From an uncultured bacterium (lineage in GTDB: Bacteria; Bacteroidota; Bacteroidia; Bacteroidales; Bacteroidaceae), in assembly GCA_905214795.1 (NCBI GenBank), contig CAJMNM010000020.1, forward strand, positions 1 to 53,271: a DNA stretch of 53,271 nt, written 5' to 3'. Positions 7,661 through 15,998 of the stretch are shown here, piece by piece. Under the pieces are notes generated by a model, which did no database searches, was not told the DNA's origin, and saw only the letters and a list, made by a program, of their open reading frames with translations. The stretch's first letter is position 1. Each line of letters opens with the position of its first letter. The translations under genes were made by a program, and so were the position numbers.

Positions 7661-10129
7661 ATGTTACAGGATGAATATAAGGAAAATAATGGTGCAATTG
7701 AACAAAATGATTCATCTTTTAGTCTGAAAGATATAGGACGTATATTCGTTTTGCATTGGCCATGGTTTGTTATTTCTGTCTTAGGATGCCTCTTTGTCGC
7801 TTTTTTGTATTTGCGTTATACCTCTCCGGTTTATTCAACATATACAGAATTGTTGATAAAGGAAGATGATCCTTATAGTCGTAGAATGCAGAATTCTGGT
7901 CTTGCCGGTTTTTCTCAATTGGGAATTTTGAATAACACCAATGGCTTTGATAATGAAATAGAGATATTGAACAGTAAAACTTTAGCAAAGCGTTCGGTGA
8001 TGAATCTCAAACTTTATGTGCGCTATGCCTATGAAGGAACCGTGAAAAATCAGGAATTATATGAGGATACTCCTGTGCTTGCAGATATGTCGGTGGTTGA
8101 TTTGGATACACTGTTCAGACCGATAACAATCAAACTTATTCCTCAAAAAGAAAGTGGATATAAAGTAAAAGGCAATGCTTTGGGGGAAGATTTTGAAGCG
8201 GAAATAAAAGGTTTTCCGGTTCGGATCAAAACATTATCCGGCTGGGTGTTCTTAAAACGAGTTCCCGATGTTGAATTTGAAGATCGTCCTGTATGTATCA
8301 GTATCTATAATCCGGATATTATGACTTATGCGATAATGAATGCTACGGCTATTGAGCCTACAAGCAAAATGACAACCATTGTTCGCATTACACTTAACGA
8401 TACCAATACAAAGCGTGCAAAGGATTATCTCAACGAGCTGACACGTGTGTATAATGAGGATGCCAATGAAAGTAAGAATGAAGTGGCTGTTAAAACAGAG
8501 AACTTCATTAATGAGCGTCTGAAAATGTTGGAACGTGAGTTGGGACGTACAGAATCCAATCTTGAAATTTATAAAAAAGAAAACAGCCTTGTAGATATTA
8601 CTTCAGATGCAGAGGCTGCATATGGTGGTATTGAGAATTATCAGAAGCAGCAGGTAGAGGTCGAAACACAGATGATGCTGGTTAAATCTCTGATGGATTA
8701 TGTGATGGATCCCAAAAATGAAATGCAGGTTATTCCTGCAAATCTCGGGGTGAATGACGAAAGCCTGAATAAGAGTATTGTTGAATATAATCAGAATATA
8801 TTGGCACGTGCTCAGTTGCTTCGTTCTGCGTCAGAAACGTCACCTGTGGTCGTTAAACTGACAGATGCTATCGAAGCCATGTTGCCTGGTATTCGCTATT
8901 CTTTACAGACAATCTATGACAACTTAAGGACAAAAAAACGTAATGTAGACGATCAGTACAATTTGTTCATGGGGCGTCTTTCTTCTGCTCCTACGCAAGA
9001 ACGTATGTTAAAGAGTATTGGTCGCCAGCAGGAGATTCAAGCTTCTCTTTATCAGATACTGTTGCAGAAGCGCGAAGAGAATTCTATTTCATTGGCTGCT
9101 ACAGCAGCTAAGGCACAGGTTGTCGATGCTCCGGAAAGTTCTTTGCGCCCGATTTCTCCTCGTGCAAAAATAGTCCTTCTTATCGGACTCGTTTTAGGAT
9201 TGGCTATTCCTTTCGGCATTGTCTATTTGTTTGATTTGTTAAGATACCGTATTGAGGGACGCAATGATATTGAAAAACTGACAAAAATACCAATCTTGGC
9301 AGATGTTTTTGTGGCAAAGGATCTCAAAGCTGGTCAGCGTGGTATTGTCATTCGTGAAAACTGTAATGAAATGATGGAAGAAACGTTTCGTAATCTTCGT
9401 ACCAATTTGGGCTTTGTGATGAAGAAGAGCGAGCATGTCCTTTTATGTACTTCCGTAATTCCGGGCGAGGGAAAGACTTTTATCTCAACCAATTTGGCCA
9501 TGAGCATGGCATTGTTGGGTAAGAAAGTGCTTGTTATAGGTCTTGATATTCGTAAACCACGTTTGGCCCGTCTCTTCGGGCTGAGAAGTGGAAGTCACGG
9601 TTTGACTGCTTATCTGGCATCAGAAGATTCTTCTGACGAGTTCCTGCGTGAGCAGATTTTTAATTCAGGTATTAATGCCAATCTGGATGTTCTTCCTGCC
9701 GGTTTGATACCTCCCAATCCGGGTGAATTGATTTGTTCCAGTCGTTTGGATTATGCCGTTTCCCGGTTTAGAGAGTGGTATGATATGGTGATTATTGATA
9801 CACCTCCTATCGGTCTTGTCAGTGATACACTCGAATTAGGGCGTTTGGCAGATGCTTCGCTTGTTGTCTGTCGTTGTGATTATTCATTGAAGCGTAATTT
9901 TGAATTGATTAATAGCGTAAAAGCTGAAAATAAATTGCCTAAGATTAATTTGGTGCTCAATGGTGTCGATTTGTCACAGCGTAAATATGGTTACTATTAT
10001 GGCTATGGAACTTATGGACGTTATGGCCATTATGGGCATTATGGAGCCTATGGTAACTATGGTACGGCGAGTGGCAGTGACAGGCATGGCCATTATATAA
10101 AAGAAGAGACAGTGCACGATGATGACTGA
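7661..10129 (+). CDS. Polysaccharide chain-length regulator with fused BY-kinase (Wzc-like)
   Basis: The start at 7661 (MLQDEYKENNG) is chosen because a full promoter overlaps the upstream extension. The 822-aa inner-membrane protein has a Wzz domain with a first membrane segment (about 36-56), a long periplasmic coiled-coil/GNVR region and a second membrane segment (about 503-525). A cytoplasmic tyrosine kinase domain follows. The kinase shows Walker A (PGEGKTFISTNLAMSMA, about 600), Walker A' (LVIGLDIRKPRL) and Walker B (MVIIDTPPIG). The C-terminus is a tyrosine cluster with repeated YG and HYG steps, the usual autophosphorylation tail. With a Wza-type channel it controls polymer length and export. 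The Wza-like gene lies 7 kb downstream. Confidence 0.93.
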   Translation: MLQDEYKENNGAIEQNDSSFSLKDIGRIFVLHWPWFVISVLGCLFVAFLYLRYTSPVYSTYTELLIKEDDPYSRRMQNSGLAGFSQLGILNNTNGFDNEIEILNSKTLAKRSVMNLKLYVRYAYEGTVKNQELYEDTPVLADMSVVDLDTLFRPITIKLIPQKESGYKVKGNALGEDFEAEIKGFPVRIKTLSGWVFLKRVPDVEFEDRPVCISIYNPDIMTYAIMNATAIEPTSKMTTIVRITLNDTNTKRAKDYLNELTRVYNEDANESKNEVAVKTENFINERLKMLERELGRTESNLEIYKKENSLVDITSDAEAAYGGIENYQKQQVEVETQMMLVKSLMDYVMDPKNEMQVIPANLGVNDESLNKSIVEYNQNILARAQLLRSASETSPVVVKLTDAIEAMLPGIRYSLQTIYDNLRTKKRNVDDQYNLFMGRLSSAPTQERMLKSIGRQQEIQASLYQILLQKREENSISLAATAAKAQVVDAPESSLRPISPRAKIVLLIGLVLGLAIPFGIVYLFDLLRYRIEGRNDIEKLTKIPILADVFVAKDLKAGQRGIVIRENCNEMMEETFRNLRTNLGFVMKKSEHVLLCTSVIPGEGKTFISTNLAMSMALLGKKVLVIGLDIRKPRLARLFGLRSGSHGLTAYLASEDSSDEFLREQIFNSGINANLDVLPAGLIPPNPGELICSSRLDYAVSRFREWYDMVIIDTPPIGLVSDTLELGRLADASLVVCRCDYSLKRNFELINSVKAENKLPKINLVLNGVDLSQRKYGYYYGYGTYGRYGHYGHYGAYGNYGTASGSDRHGHYIKEETVHDDD

Positions 10130-10171
10130 TGCTTATACTTTGATTGTTGAATGTTCAATAGTATAGAATAT

Positions 10172-10222
10172 AAAAAAAGAAAAAGAGATGATGGTTAAAA
10201 CCACCATCTCTTTTTCTTTTTT
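10172..10222. terminator. Bidirectional terminator between converging genes
   Basis: A stem of about 22 bp with one mismatch is made of an A-rich left arm (10172-10194) and a right arm with T-rich end (10201-10222). It serves the Wzc-like gene on plus and the HAD gene on minus. The right arm lies inside the HAD coding sequence and encodes its Lys-rich C-terminal tail. Confidence 0.85.
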
Positions 10223-10626
10223 GTCTGATAAAACGAAGGCTCGTTATCGTTTATTTCTTCCATGAGAATCTGTTCCAGCGTTTTTTTCTCGTGTATCATC
10301 TTGTAGATTGTGCCCCAGTCCGGAAGTCCGCCTATGTTACGGTCATCTATAAACATGTCAGCTTTAAGCTTTCTGCTGAAATGTCTGTTCTTGTTTTCAT
10401 CTTCTTCCGGAAAATCCTTGTTGACCGCGTAAAATTCTAAGCCGCGTGCTCTGCACCATTCTACGGCATCGTCTAGAAGTTTGCCTTCGCGTACACTCCA
10501 TAAAATAAGTAAATGGCGTTCCTCAGTCAGCTTTTTCAAAGTCTCAACAGCAAAGGGGATTTCCCTGCCTATTTCCGGGTAACGGTGTTCCACTATGGTT
10601 CCGTCAAAGTCTACAGCTATAATCAT
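10195..10626 (-). CDS. Small HAD-superfamily hydrolase
   Basis: The 143-aa protein has HAD motif I at the very N-terminus (AVDFDGTIVEH, with the nucleophile and acid Asp two apart), a motif II-like LLILWSVREG, and motif IV MFIDDRNIGG near residue 105. There is no cap domain of normal size, so it is a minimal C0-type HAD, expected to be a phosphatase of unknown substrate. No signal peptide is visible. The last residues KKKKRWWF are encoded by one arm of the shared terminator hairpin, so the C-terminus is probably unimportant for folding. Its promoter lies within a copy of the 84-bp repeat. Confidence 0.85.
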   Translation of the reverse strand: MIIAVDFDGTIVEHRYPEIGREIPFAVETLKKLTEERHLLILWSVREGKLLDDAVEWCRARGLEFYAVNKDFPEEDENKNRHFSRKLKADMFIDDRNIGGLPDWGTIYKMIHEKKTLEQILMEEINDNEPSFYQTKKKKRWWF

Positions 10627-10661
10627 AATATATATAATATGTATGGGTTTAAAATTTTAAC

Positions 10662-10693
10662 CAAAGATAGTGAAAGGTGAGTGCAGAGGCAAA
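10662..10693 (-). promoter_or_regulatory. Promoter of the HAD gene inside a repeat unit
   Basis: On the minus strand TTTG (plus 10690-10693) and TATCTTTG (plus 10662-10669) are 20 bp apart, exactly as in the array at 4.5 kb. The expected start is about 25-30 nt upstream of the ATG at 10626. Confidence 0.75.
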
Positions 10694-10880
10694 TAAAAAC
10701 GCAGTTTTTAAATTTGCCTCTGCCGAGCCGCATCCTAGCTTATCCAAAGATAATGAAAGGTTTGGCTGTGTCAAATTAAAAAACAATTTTTTATTTGTCT
10801 CTTCTGAAATATCTCCTGTCTTATTGGCGGATAGTGAAAGGCGAGTATAAGATCGAATGAAAACATGGTTTTTAATGTTT
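10662..10880. repeat. Second copy of the promoter-bearing repeat, three decaying units
   Basis: The first unit (10666 on) is nearly identical to the 84-bp unit at 4.5 kb over about 80 bp. A second begins about 83 bp later, with TATCTTTG at plus 10745-10752 and TTTG at 10772-10775 (19-bp spacing). A third near 10827 has lost the -7 box. Decay increases away from the gene. Confidence 0.85.
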
Positions 10881-11016
10881 AGAAGTGTTTTGATAATCTT
10901 CAGTTCAATTTTGGTATGCAAAAATATCAGGAATATATCCGGTTGTAAAGTGTTAAATGTTATGCTGACACATAATTTTATAGCCAATAAATTTTCTGCA
11001 TACCATTTTTTTAGTG

Positions 11017-11024
11017 TATATTTG
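11017..11024 (+). promoter_or_regulatory. Probable -7 box upstream of the 1202-aa gene
   Basis: TATATTTG matches TAnnTTTG. No good TTTG lies 19-21 bp upstream; only TTCT/TCTG is there. The same TGTATATTTGCCAA context occurs upstream of the 894-aa gene at 22384. Confidence 0.5.
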
Positions 11025-11084
11025 CCAAATAGAGAACGTGAGAAACATTATATTAATTAATTATTAACTTAATTTCTGGTGAAA

Positions 11085-14000
11085 ATGAAAAACAGATTAC
11101 TAGCAACAATCGCGTTGTGTGGAGCTACTGCTTTTTCGGCTACCCCGCTTTGGGCTGCAGAGTGGGCGGATCCGGAGGTTGTGACAACAACGCTTAATTT
11201 GGAAGAAGGAGGATCTTATTACTTCTATCTTAGAAAGGCCAACATGTTCCTTGTAAACGGAAACAGTTACAACACCCAGACTTCTTTGGGTGCTGAAGGT
11301 AAGATAATCAAAGTTGCCAAGGTTGCCGATGAAACAATGCAGTTGACCGGTTGGGCGCTTGAAATGCCCGATGCCGAGGCTAACAATGGTGGTAAACCTA
11401 AGTACCTTTATACAAAGGATGGTCAGAATGCTTATGTAGACTACAATATGGAAGGTAGCTACTTGTGGAAGATTACCAAAAATGCTGAGGGTAATACTTA
11501 CCGTATTAAGATTCTTGACGAGGACCCCAATTATGGTGTAGAAGCAAGTGGCGGTTCTTTTGCTAACTGCTATATGGGATGGGACGGTTTGACTACAGGA
11601 ACCGGAACAATGTCTAATACCATTATCCGTCCGTTTATTAATCCTGAGGCACAAGGTTACGGGGATGCAGCTCTTGACTGGGAAGTAGTTAGCGAGGCCG
11701 ACTATGCAGCTTATATCGCGAAGAAGAGTTTGAAGGCTGCTTTGGAATATGCTGATCAGGTTGGTTTTACAGATTATTCTAAATTTGAGACTGTTTACAA
11801 CAATCCGTCTGCAACGGAAGAAGAGGTTAAGGCTGCTGCTGCTGAATTACAGAAACTTGCCGATGACTATTATTATTCACAGGCTTCAGAAGATCATCCG
11901 TTGGATATGACCATTAAGATTACCAACGCGAACTTCCCCGACGGAAACAAGAGCGGATGGGATAACAACATGGATATGAGCCGTACGGATGCAACCGATT
12001 ATTATTATAATGAGAAAAACGAAGAGATGTTCCGTTTTGCTGAGAAATGGGTTGCCGGCGGTAATAAGTTGGGCGATGTTTATATTCAGCAGACTCTCAA
12101 GAATATGCCCGAAGGAAAGTATAAACTGACGGCTGACGTAATCGGTTTCCAGCAAAAAGACAATCAGTTGGGTGCTACCGGTATTTACCTGTTCGCTAAT
12201 GGTGGACTTGGAGATATTACAAAAGAAACCGGAACACAGGAACTTAACGAAGAGAACAGACCGGTTGCTCATAATGAGACATTGGAATTCGCAGTCCTTG
12301 GTGACGGAACTTTGACAATTGGTTTCCGTACAGTATCAACTACAGCCAACTGGGTCGGCGTAGATAACTTCAAGTTGACTTATTATGGCGGTGGAGATAA
12401 TATGGCTCAGCAGGTTGTTCGTGAGTCTCTTGACGAATTGACAGCCTTATATGGAGATTTGATTACCGACCAAGGCAATGTTTGCAGTCAGGCTATGGAA
12501 GACAAATACAATAAAGCCGTAGAAGATGCAAATGCGACTTTGGCTGGTTCAGTAGAACAGGATTCTTTGGTTAGTCTTAATCTGAGACTGCTCGCGGTTA
12601 TGGATGAGTTTAAGGCTGATGTCGACGCTTATAACCGTGTAAACGGTGTGCTTGAAGAGGCTATGCTTGCTACTGTTTGGTATAGCGACGAGACCACCGG
12701 CTATACTCCATATTTGGACTATGAGGCTGAGTTCACCAAGACAAACGAATACTACGGTATGATTGAAACTCAGGTTAGCGAACGTACATTCGTTCCGGAT
12801 TCAATCAACACTATCCAGACCAATATAACGAAGCTGTTTAAGGAAGATCTTTATGTGTTGGTACAGAACAAGACCGTGACAGATCTTTACGGCCTGTTGG
12901 CTTCTCCTGACTTTACTAATAACAATACTTCCGGTTGGAATGGTGGTCCGTCGGCTGATAAAAATGTGGCTGAATATTATCTGGGCAATGCCGGAACTCA
13001 GTCATTCGATGTATATCAGGAACTGAAAGGCCTGCCAAACGGTGCTTATACCATTACCATGAAGGGCTTCTGCCGTCCGGGTAACTATGATACCTTCACT
13101 CCGGATTGGGAAACAGACCCGGCACAGGCCGTACAGGCTTACTTCTATGGTAATACCTCATCTGTACAGGTTAAGAACATTCTTTCAGAGGGCTCTGATG
13201 AACCTTACATCTCTAATGAGGATGGTACTACCAATGATAAGCAGACAGCTGCTGTTGAGGGCAAATACTTTGCTAACGACCGTGCAAGTGCTGAGCTTGC
13301 ATTTGCTCGCGGACAGTATGTCAATACCATTCAGTGTGTAGTTTATGACGGCGTTCTCCGTTTCGGTGTGAAGATGAATACAGAGAATGGACCTGCCGGA
13401 AACTGGACAGTATTCGACGAGTTCCGTGTAAACTATGACGGCGAGGATGCTACAGCTTATCTTACAGCTTTGACTGAGTTAAAGGATGAGGTTATGGAGT
13501 ACTTTACTCCAATTTCTAGTGGCGAAGTCTCTGCAACAGTAGATGTAGTAACAGAATTGAATGATGCTATAATCGAAGCAGAGGATCTTATCAGTGCGGC
13601 TTCAACAGATGTGGCTAAGATTTCTGCATGCATGGACAGACTGAAGACTGCTAAGGCAAATGCAGAAGAATCAGTTGCTGCAGTAGCAGAATTGTCTACA
13701 TTGATCACAACAATGTATGACAAGGCAGACGAGATGGAAACTGCCGGTTACAATAGCGACGATCTGGTTGATATCTGTGGAGAGGTTGAAGAGAAACTTG
13801 ATGCAAATGAATTAGCTTCTGTAGCAGAAGTTAATGACTATACTGCTAAGTTGAATGAAGCTGTAACTAAGGCTATCATGGATAAAGATGCAGCAACAGC
13901 TAGCAAGACCGAACCTGCTGATGTCACAGCTTTGATTACTAATCCGGGCTTCAGTAAGGTAGTAGACGGTGTTGAGACAAATACCGGTGAAGGTTGGATT

Positions 14001-14693
14001 ATGGAGAAAGACGGTGGTAACAACGCTGCCAACTATTCAGAATATGAGTTCTGGAATAACAACAGCTTCAAACTCTACCAGAAACTTTACGGCTTGAATC
14101 CGGGATTCTATAAGCTCAGCTGTAACGGATATTATCGTGCAGGTGGTTATCCGGAAGCAGCGGCTGCTCATCGTGACGGTGTAGAAAAACTTAACGCTAT
14201 GCTTTATGCCGGTACATACTTCGTTCCGTTGAAGTCTATTATCGAGGACGGTAAGACAACTCCACAGGCTGCGGCAAATGTAAACGTAGCGGACTCTTTG
14301 ACTACAAAGGAAAATCCTGTAACAGCATGGTATATTCCAAATGCAATGTCTGACGCTCAGCCTGCATTCGCTAACGGTGATTACCTGAACGAAATGTTCT
14401 TTGAGGTAACTGAAGCCGGTCAGATGATTGAAATCGGTGTGAAGAAAGATGAGTACATTGCTAATGACTGGACAATCTTCGACTCATTCAAGTTGCTCTA
14501 CTATGGTTCTGGTGAAGAAAACAGACCTGATGCTGTTGAGAGCGTAGAAGAAGCTGCTGAGGTTGTAAGCACTACTTACTATGACATGACCGGTGCTCAG
14601 ATTGCTAAACCGACTAAGCGCAACAGCCTCTACATCCGTAGAGATGTTTTGAGCAACGGTAAGGTTAAGAGCGCAACCTTCATTTTAAGATAA
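11085..14693 (+). CDS. Large secreted modular protein A (FIVAR and jelly-roll modules)
   Basis: I chose ATG 11085 over the GTG two codons upstream because it gives a clean signal peptide (MKNRLLATIALCGATAFSAT, cleavage near PLWAAEWAD). The product is 1202 aa. An N-terminal beta-rich region (about 25-190) precedes three jelly-roll-like modules. Each opens with an N-x-x-F...GW motif and closes with a V/F-D-x-F-K/R-x-x-Y-Y/D-G strand (about 270-450, 600-790 and 945-1150). Between them are Ala/Glu/Asp-rich helical FIVAR-like repeats (for example YNKAVEDANATLAGS). The C-terminus (YYDMTGAQIAKPTKRNSLYI) is a variant of the sorting-like tail of proteins B-D. The modules suggest glycan or surface binding; no catalytic motif was recognised. 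It sits alone between its promoter and a terminator, with no small LW-peptide gene after it. Confidence 0.85.
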   Translation: MKNRLLATIALCGATAFSATPLWAAEWADPEVVTTTLNLEEGGSYYFYLRKANMFLVNGNSYNTQTSLGAEGKIIKVAKVADETMQLTGWALEMPDAEANNGGKPKYLYTKDGQNAYVDYNMEGSYLWKITKNAEGNTYRIKILDEDPNYGVEASGGSFANCYMGWDGLTTGTGTMSNTIIRPFINPEAQGYGDAALDWEVVSEADYAAYIAKKSLKAALEYADQVGFTDYSKFETVYNNPSATEEEVKAAAAELQKLADDYYYSQASEDHPLDMTIKITNANFPDGNKSGWDNNMDMSRTDATDYYYNEKNEEMFRFAEKWVAGGNKLGDVYIQQTLKNMPEGKYKLTADVIGFQQKDNQLGATGIYLFANGGLGDITKETGTQELNEENRPVAHNETLEFAVLGDGTLTIGFRTVSTTANWVGVDNFKLTYYGGGDNMAQQVVRESLDELTALYGDLITDQGNVCSQAMEDKYNKAVEDANATLAGSVEQDSLVSLNLRLLAVMDEFKADVDAYNRVNGVLEEAMLATVWYSDETTGYTPYLDYEAEFTKTNEYYGMIETQVSERTFVPDSINTIQTNITKLFKEDLYVLVQNKTVTDLYGLLASPDFTNNNTSGWNGGPSADKNVAEYYLGNAGTQSFDVYQELKGLPNGAYTITMKGFCRPGNYDTFTPDWETDPAQAVQAYFYGNTSSVQVKNILSEGSDEPYISNEDGTTNDKQTAAVEGKYFANDRASAELAFARGQYVNTIQCVVYDGVLRFGVKMNTENGPAGNWTVFDEFRVNYDGEDATAYLTALTELKDEVMEYFTPISSGEVSATVDVVTELNDAIIEAEDLISAASTDVAKISACMDRLKTAKANAEESVAAVAELSTLITTMYDKADEMETAGYNSDDLVDICGEVEEKLDANELASVAEVNDYTAKLNEAVTKAIMDKDAATASKTEPADVTALITNPGFSKVVDGVETNTGEGWIMEKDGGNNAANYSEYEFWNNNSFKLYQKLYGLNPGFYKLSCNGYYRAGGYPEAAAAHRDGVEKLNAMLYAGTYFVPLKSIIEDGKTTPQAAANVNVADSLTTKENPVTAWYIPNAMSDAQPAFANGDYLNEMFFEVTEAGQMIEIGVKKDEYIANDWTIFDSFKLLYYGSGEENRPDAVESVEEAAEVVSTTYYDMTGAQIAKPTKRNSLYIRRDVLSNGKVKSATFILR

Positions 14694-14713
14694 TTAATCT
14701 GAAGTAGAATATT

Positions 14714-14749
14714 CAGGCGGCTGGGCAGATTTGCCCGGCCGCTTTTTTT
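14714..14749 (+). terminator. Terminator of the 1202-aa gene
   Basis: A GC-rich stem (GCGGCTGGGC with GCCCGGCCGC, one G-T pair) is followed by a run of seven T. Confidence 0.85.
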
Positions 14750-14779
14750 GTATCTGTTGTGTCGCTTCTTATTTACCTG

Positions 14780-14872
14780 TCAGTTCAGGCATGACCCGCA
14801 TAATACGCCGGCAATGGCGCTGGCTACGGCAATGATGATGTTCAGAATGGTTTTCCACTTGGATGTATTCAT
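14780..14872 (-). CDS. Smalltalk-type peptide (30 aa)
   Basis: The reading frame encodes MNTSKWKTILNIIIAVASAI followed by AGVLCGSCLN. This matches the short Bacteroidales family annotated as smalltalk protein: a few polar residues with a Trp, one hydrophobic helix (about 9-24), and a Gly/Cys-rich end. It may be a membrane peptide or a lipoprotein-like product. It lies downstream of the P5-like gene on the same strand, the common neighbourhood of this family. The function is unknown. The assignment rests on memory of the family pattern. Confidence 0.7.
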   Translation of the reverse strand: MNTSKWKTILNIIIAVASAIAGVLCGSCLN

Positions 14873-14952
14873 AATATTCTTTTTTTATACCTCTTTATTT
14901 GCTCTGTAGAGGTGGTTAGACAATGTTTTTTTGATTTTGTTGTTTCTGGCAG

Positions 14953-15369
14953 TCAGCCCATGTAGCGTTGCCACCCTTCGGTGACATCCTTAATGCATGC
15001 TCTTTCACCGTTTTCAATCCGGCTCATGGCACATACCAGCGGAATCATCTTTCTGCTGTCGTAAGGGTCCATGATGTCGTCCGCCTTGAACCCTGTGAGG
15101 CAACATACCATTTTGATATAATGAGCCGTGTCGTTCCGGTCGCCCGGAGGAGCCCATCGGCTGATGATTTCTCTGATTGTACAGATGCCGTGTTTTTGAA
15201 TATAAGTGCGCAGGGTGATAAAGGCTGCACGGTAACCCCAAGCCATTGTTTTAAACCGGTAAAATACAGGGTCGGTCTGCTCGTCTGCCAGTCCCTGAAA
15301 CAGGCTGTGGCTTCTTTTAATGTTCAAAGGGTTGCAGTTCCGCAATCCCCTTGGCGTGTAATTCTTCAT
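14953..15369 (-). CDS. Structural protein P5-like (phage-type, peptidoglycan-associated)
   Basis: The 138-aa protein begins RGLRNCNPLNIKRS and continues with F-x-x-MAWGYRAAFITLRTYIQKHG and ISRWAPPGDRNDTAHYI. This is the pattern of proteins annotated in Bacteroidales as structural protein P5, related to phage lytic or virion proteins with a lysozyme-like fold. No signal peptide is visible. It forms a small minus-strand group with the DUF4248 and smalltalk genes, a set often found beside capsule loci. The usual HU-like DNA-binding gene of that set is absent here. The real activity is unknown. Confidence 0.75.
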   Translation of the reverse strand: MKNYTPRGLRNCNPLNIKRSHSLFQGLADEQTDPVFYRFKTMAWGYRAAFITLRTYIQKHGICTIREIISRWAPPGDRNDTAHYIKMVCCLTGFKADDIMDPYDSRKMIPLVCAMSRIENGERACIKDVTEGWQRYMG

Positions 15370-15547
15370 ACATTCATGGTTTTAATCGGTTAAACTTTAC
15401 GAGTGATGTCTTCCGGAAGACATTGCAAAGTTATACAGAGTGCAAAACCATGTCGGTTACCTTTAGTCACTTGTGGTAACTTTTAGTCATATTTTGTAGA
15501 AACCGGTTGCTTCTGGCCGGTTCCGGTAACAGGCTGTCCGGATATGA

Positions 15548-15593
15548 AAAAAGAGGCTGCACGTCCGCTTCAGCGCGGTTGTGCAGCCTCTTT
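15548..15593 (-). terminator. Terminator of the DUF4248 gene
   Basis: A stem AAAGAGGCTGCAC/GTGCAGCCTCTTT of 13 bp encloses an 18-20-nt GC-rich loop. On the minus strand it is followed by a run of T. Confidence 0.8.
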
Positions 15594-15655
15594 ATACAAG
15601 TACATTTGTCATGCCGTCTGCGTTACAGCGGCGGCTTATACTGTTTTATATCCGG

Positions 15656-15886
15656 TTAGTAGATGCCGGTCATCGTATCATCCGGTTCACCCAGTGTTTC
15701 GATGATGGCATTATACTGTTTCGGGGTAAATGTCCGCCGGTACGGACGATAATCCAGTTCGAGGAGTTTTTGCCATAAGGCACGTTCGCTTTTGAGTAGT
15801 CTCATAAAACGTCTTTGGGCGTTATATCCGGCCGAGCCCGGACAATACAGCTGTGCAAGAACAGCGATTTCGTAACTTTTTTTCAT
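15656..15886 (-). CDS. DUF4248-like small protein
   Basis: The 76-aa protein matches the pattern I know for DUF4248: an N-terminal YEIAVLAQLYCPG stretch, a central Arg/Trp-rich helix (RRFMRLLKSERALWQKLLEL), and the C-terminal YRPYRRTFTPKQYNAIIETLGEP. It is probably a small helix-turn-helix-like protein by composition, but no function is established to my knowledge. It is the first gene of the minus-strand group with the P5-like and smalltalk genes; a terminator separates it from them. Confidence 0.75.
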   Translation of the reverse strand: MKKSYEIAVLAQLYCPGSAGYNAQRRFMRLLKSERALWQKLLELDYRPYRRTFTPKQYNAIIETLGEPDDTMTGIY

Positions 15887-15947
15887 TTTTAAAACATTTA
15901 GTATTAATAAAATTTAATCAGTACATTCCACATTTTATGCACATTAT

Positions 15948-15979
15948 TTTGGCTTTATATGTAAAAAAACGTACCTTTG
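15948..15979 (+). promoter_or_regulatory. Promoter of manA
   Basis: TTTG at 15948-15951 and TACCTTTG at 15972-15979 are 20 bp apart. The manA ATG is 20 nt beyond the -7 box, so the leader is very short. Confidence 0.8.
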
Positions 15980-15998
15980 CGTTCACTAATAGTAGGTT

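Noticed and set aside
10649..10987. Minus-strand frame across the second repeat copy
   Set aside because: It has the same cause as above: the translated repeat, with no protein-like features outside it.
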